The notes under the pieces are model-generated. The model did no database searches and was not told the origin of the DNA. It worked only from the letters and a program-made list of their open reading frames with translations. A DNA stretch of 64,000 nt from Burkholderia pseudomultivorans (GTDB lineage Bacteria; Pseudomonadota; Gammaproteobacteria; Burkholderiales; Burkholderiaceae): positions 3,906,001 through 3,970,000 of the forward strand of contig NZ_CP013378.1 in the NCBI RefSeq assembly GCF_001718415.1, written 5' to 3'. The translations under genes and the position numbers were made by a program. Each line of letters opens with the position of its first letter. The stretch's first letter is position 1. Shown here in pieces: positions 63,141-64,000 of this stretch.

Positions 63141-64000
63141 ATGAATTCGCGCGAAACCCGGGGCATGCTGCTCGGCCTGATCGGCGTGATGATCTTCAGC
63201 CTGACGCTGCCGATGACGCGGATCGTCGTGTCCGAACTCAATCCGCTGCTCAACGGGCTCGGCCGCGCGCTCGCCGCGTCGGTGCCGGCCGGCCTGCTGC
63301 TCTGGTGGCGTCGCGAAGCGCTGCCGACGCGCGCGCAGCTGAAGAGCCTCGCGGTCGTGTCGGCCGGCGTGATCGTCGCGTATCCGGTGTTCTCCGCGTG
63401 GGCGATGAAGACCGTGCCCGCCTCGCACGGCGCGGTCGTCAACGGGCTGCAGCCGCTGTTCGTCGCGCTGTATGCGGCCTGGCTGTCGCACGAACGGCCG
63501 TCGAAGGCGTTCTGGATCAGCGCGGTGACCGGCAGCGCGCTCGTGATCGCGTTCGCGCTGCGCGACGGCGGCGGCACGCTGCAGGCCGGCGACGCGCTGA
63601 TGCTCGTCGCGGTCGGCATCGGCGCGCTCGGCTATGCGGAAGGCGCGCGCCTCGCGCGCCAGATCGGCGGCTGGCAGGTGATCTGCTGGGCGCTCGTGGT
63701 GTCCGCGCCGGTCCTCGTGCTGCCGGTCGGCTGGCTCGCGTGGCTGCAGCATGCCGCGCACCCGGGCCCGCTCGCGCTGCGCACCTGGCTCGCGTTCGGC
63801 TACGTGACCCTCTTTTCGCAGTTCATCGGCTTCTTCGCGTGGTACGCGGGCCTCGCGATGGGCGGCACCGCGCGCGTCGGCCAGGTGCAGTTGCTGCAGA
63901 TCTTCTTCACGATCGCCTTTTCCGCGCTGCTGTTCGGCGAAACGGTGACGCCGTCGACATGGCTGTTCGCGGCCGCGGTGATCGCGACGGTGATGCTCGG
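63141..64000 (+). CDS. EamA-family (DMT) transporter, 3' end missing
   Basis: The first 286 codons of a ten-helix permease; the gene runs off the window. RGMLLGLIGVMIFSLTLPMTRIVVSELNPLLNGLGRALAASVPAGLLL starts the first EamA repeat, and GQVQLLQIFFTIAFSALLFGETVTPSTWLFAAAVIATVML is in the second. ACGGAGACACC precedes the ATG. It follows the glyoxalase-like gene by 44 bases and may export or import a compound sensed by the MocR regulator. Confidence 0.9.
   Translation, partial: MNSRETRGMLLGLIGVMIFSLTLPMTRIVVSELNPLLNGLGRALAASVPAGLLLWWRREALPTRAQLKSLAVVSAGVIVAYPVFSAWAMKTVPASHGAVVNGLQPLFVALYAAWLSHERPSKAFWISAVTGSALVIAFALRDGGGTLQAGDALMLVAVGIGALGYAEGARLARQIGGWQVICWALVVSAPVLVLPVGWLAWLQHAAHPGPLALRTWLAFGYVTLFSQFIGFFAWYAGLAMGGTARVGQVQLLQIFFTIAFSALLFGETVTPSTWLFAAAVIATVML

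Overview
The window looks like the larger chromosome of a Burkholderia, most probably of the B. cepacia complex. The reasons are the very high GC content, the strong use of GCG, TCG, CTG and CCG codons, and a core gene content and order typical of that genus: initiator tRNA, yggL, msbA and LPS-core genes, dnaE, rhlE, purT, ftsK, phaZ, rnfB-nth, tal, htpG. Species cannot be fixed from sequence alone.

Region 1-7493 is accessory. A leftward cluster runs TauD/TfdA dioxygenase, BKACE (beta-keto acid cleavage), small serine hydrolase, zinc-free quinone oxidoreductase, MFS importer, porin and the start of an exported protein. A divergent AraC regulator stands at its head. Together they look like an uptake-and-degradation module for an unidentified small organic acid. 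Codon use in 2856-7493 differs from the neighbours, and the module ends next to an initiator tRNA gene (7589-7665).

Region 7589-13600 holds the tRNA, yggL, a low-complexity Gly/Ala/Thr lipoprotein, a PRC-barrel lipoprotein overlapping an MFS gene, a FUSC-type membrane protein and an RcnB-like periplasmic protein.

Region 13658-21553 is a lipid A-core/O-antigen locus: msbA, two GT2 glycosyltransferases and a WaaL-type ligase, followed by two GT9 (heptosyltransferase-family) genes on the other strand. Between the two GT9 genes lies a 29-copy tandem octanucleotide array (20154-20385), the most striking non-coding structure here.

Region 21735-31944 contains dnaE, trhO, gluQ, rhlE, an MliC-like inhibitor, a tiny lipoprotein, purT and a META-domain lipoprotein. 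Region 32121-37611 is one ftsK gene whose linker is about 1150 residues long. Region 37612-46785 has a lactonase-type beta-propeller, a GH15 enzyme, the intracellular PHA depolymerase phaZ with a good sigma-70 promoter, a TetR regulator, rnfB-nth, an EamA exporter and a DUF1841 gene.

Region 46838-56530 has two small c-type cytochromes diverging from a MoxR/VWA pair, then benE, tal, a PhnB-like VOC protein, a DUF3311/sodium-solute symporter pair and a spermidine-synthase-like gene. Region 56150-57552 carries a frameshifted antitoxin remnant, a small membrane protein and an intact HigBA-type toxin-antitoxin pair. Region 57575-64000 has the htpG-ubiC-hypoxanthine glycosylase operon with a clear RpoH promoter, then a MocR regulator divergent from a glyoxalase-like gene and an EamA permease that runs off the end.

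No insertion sequence, prophage, CRISPR array or rRNA gene was seen.
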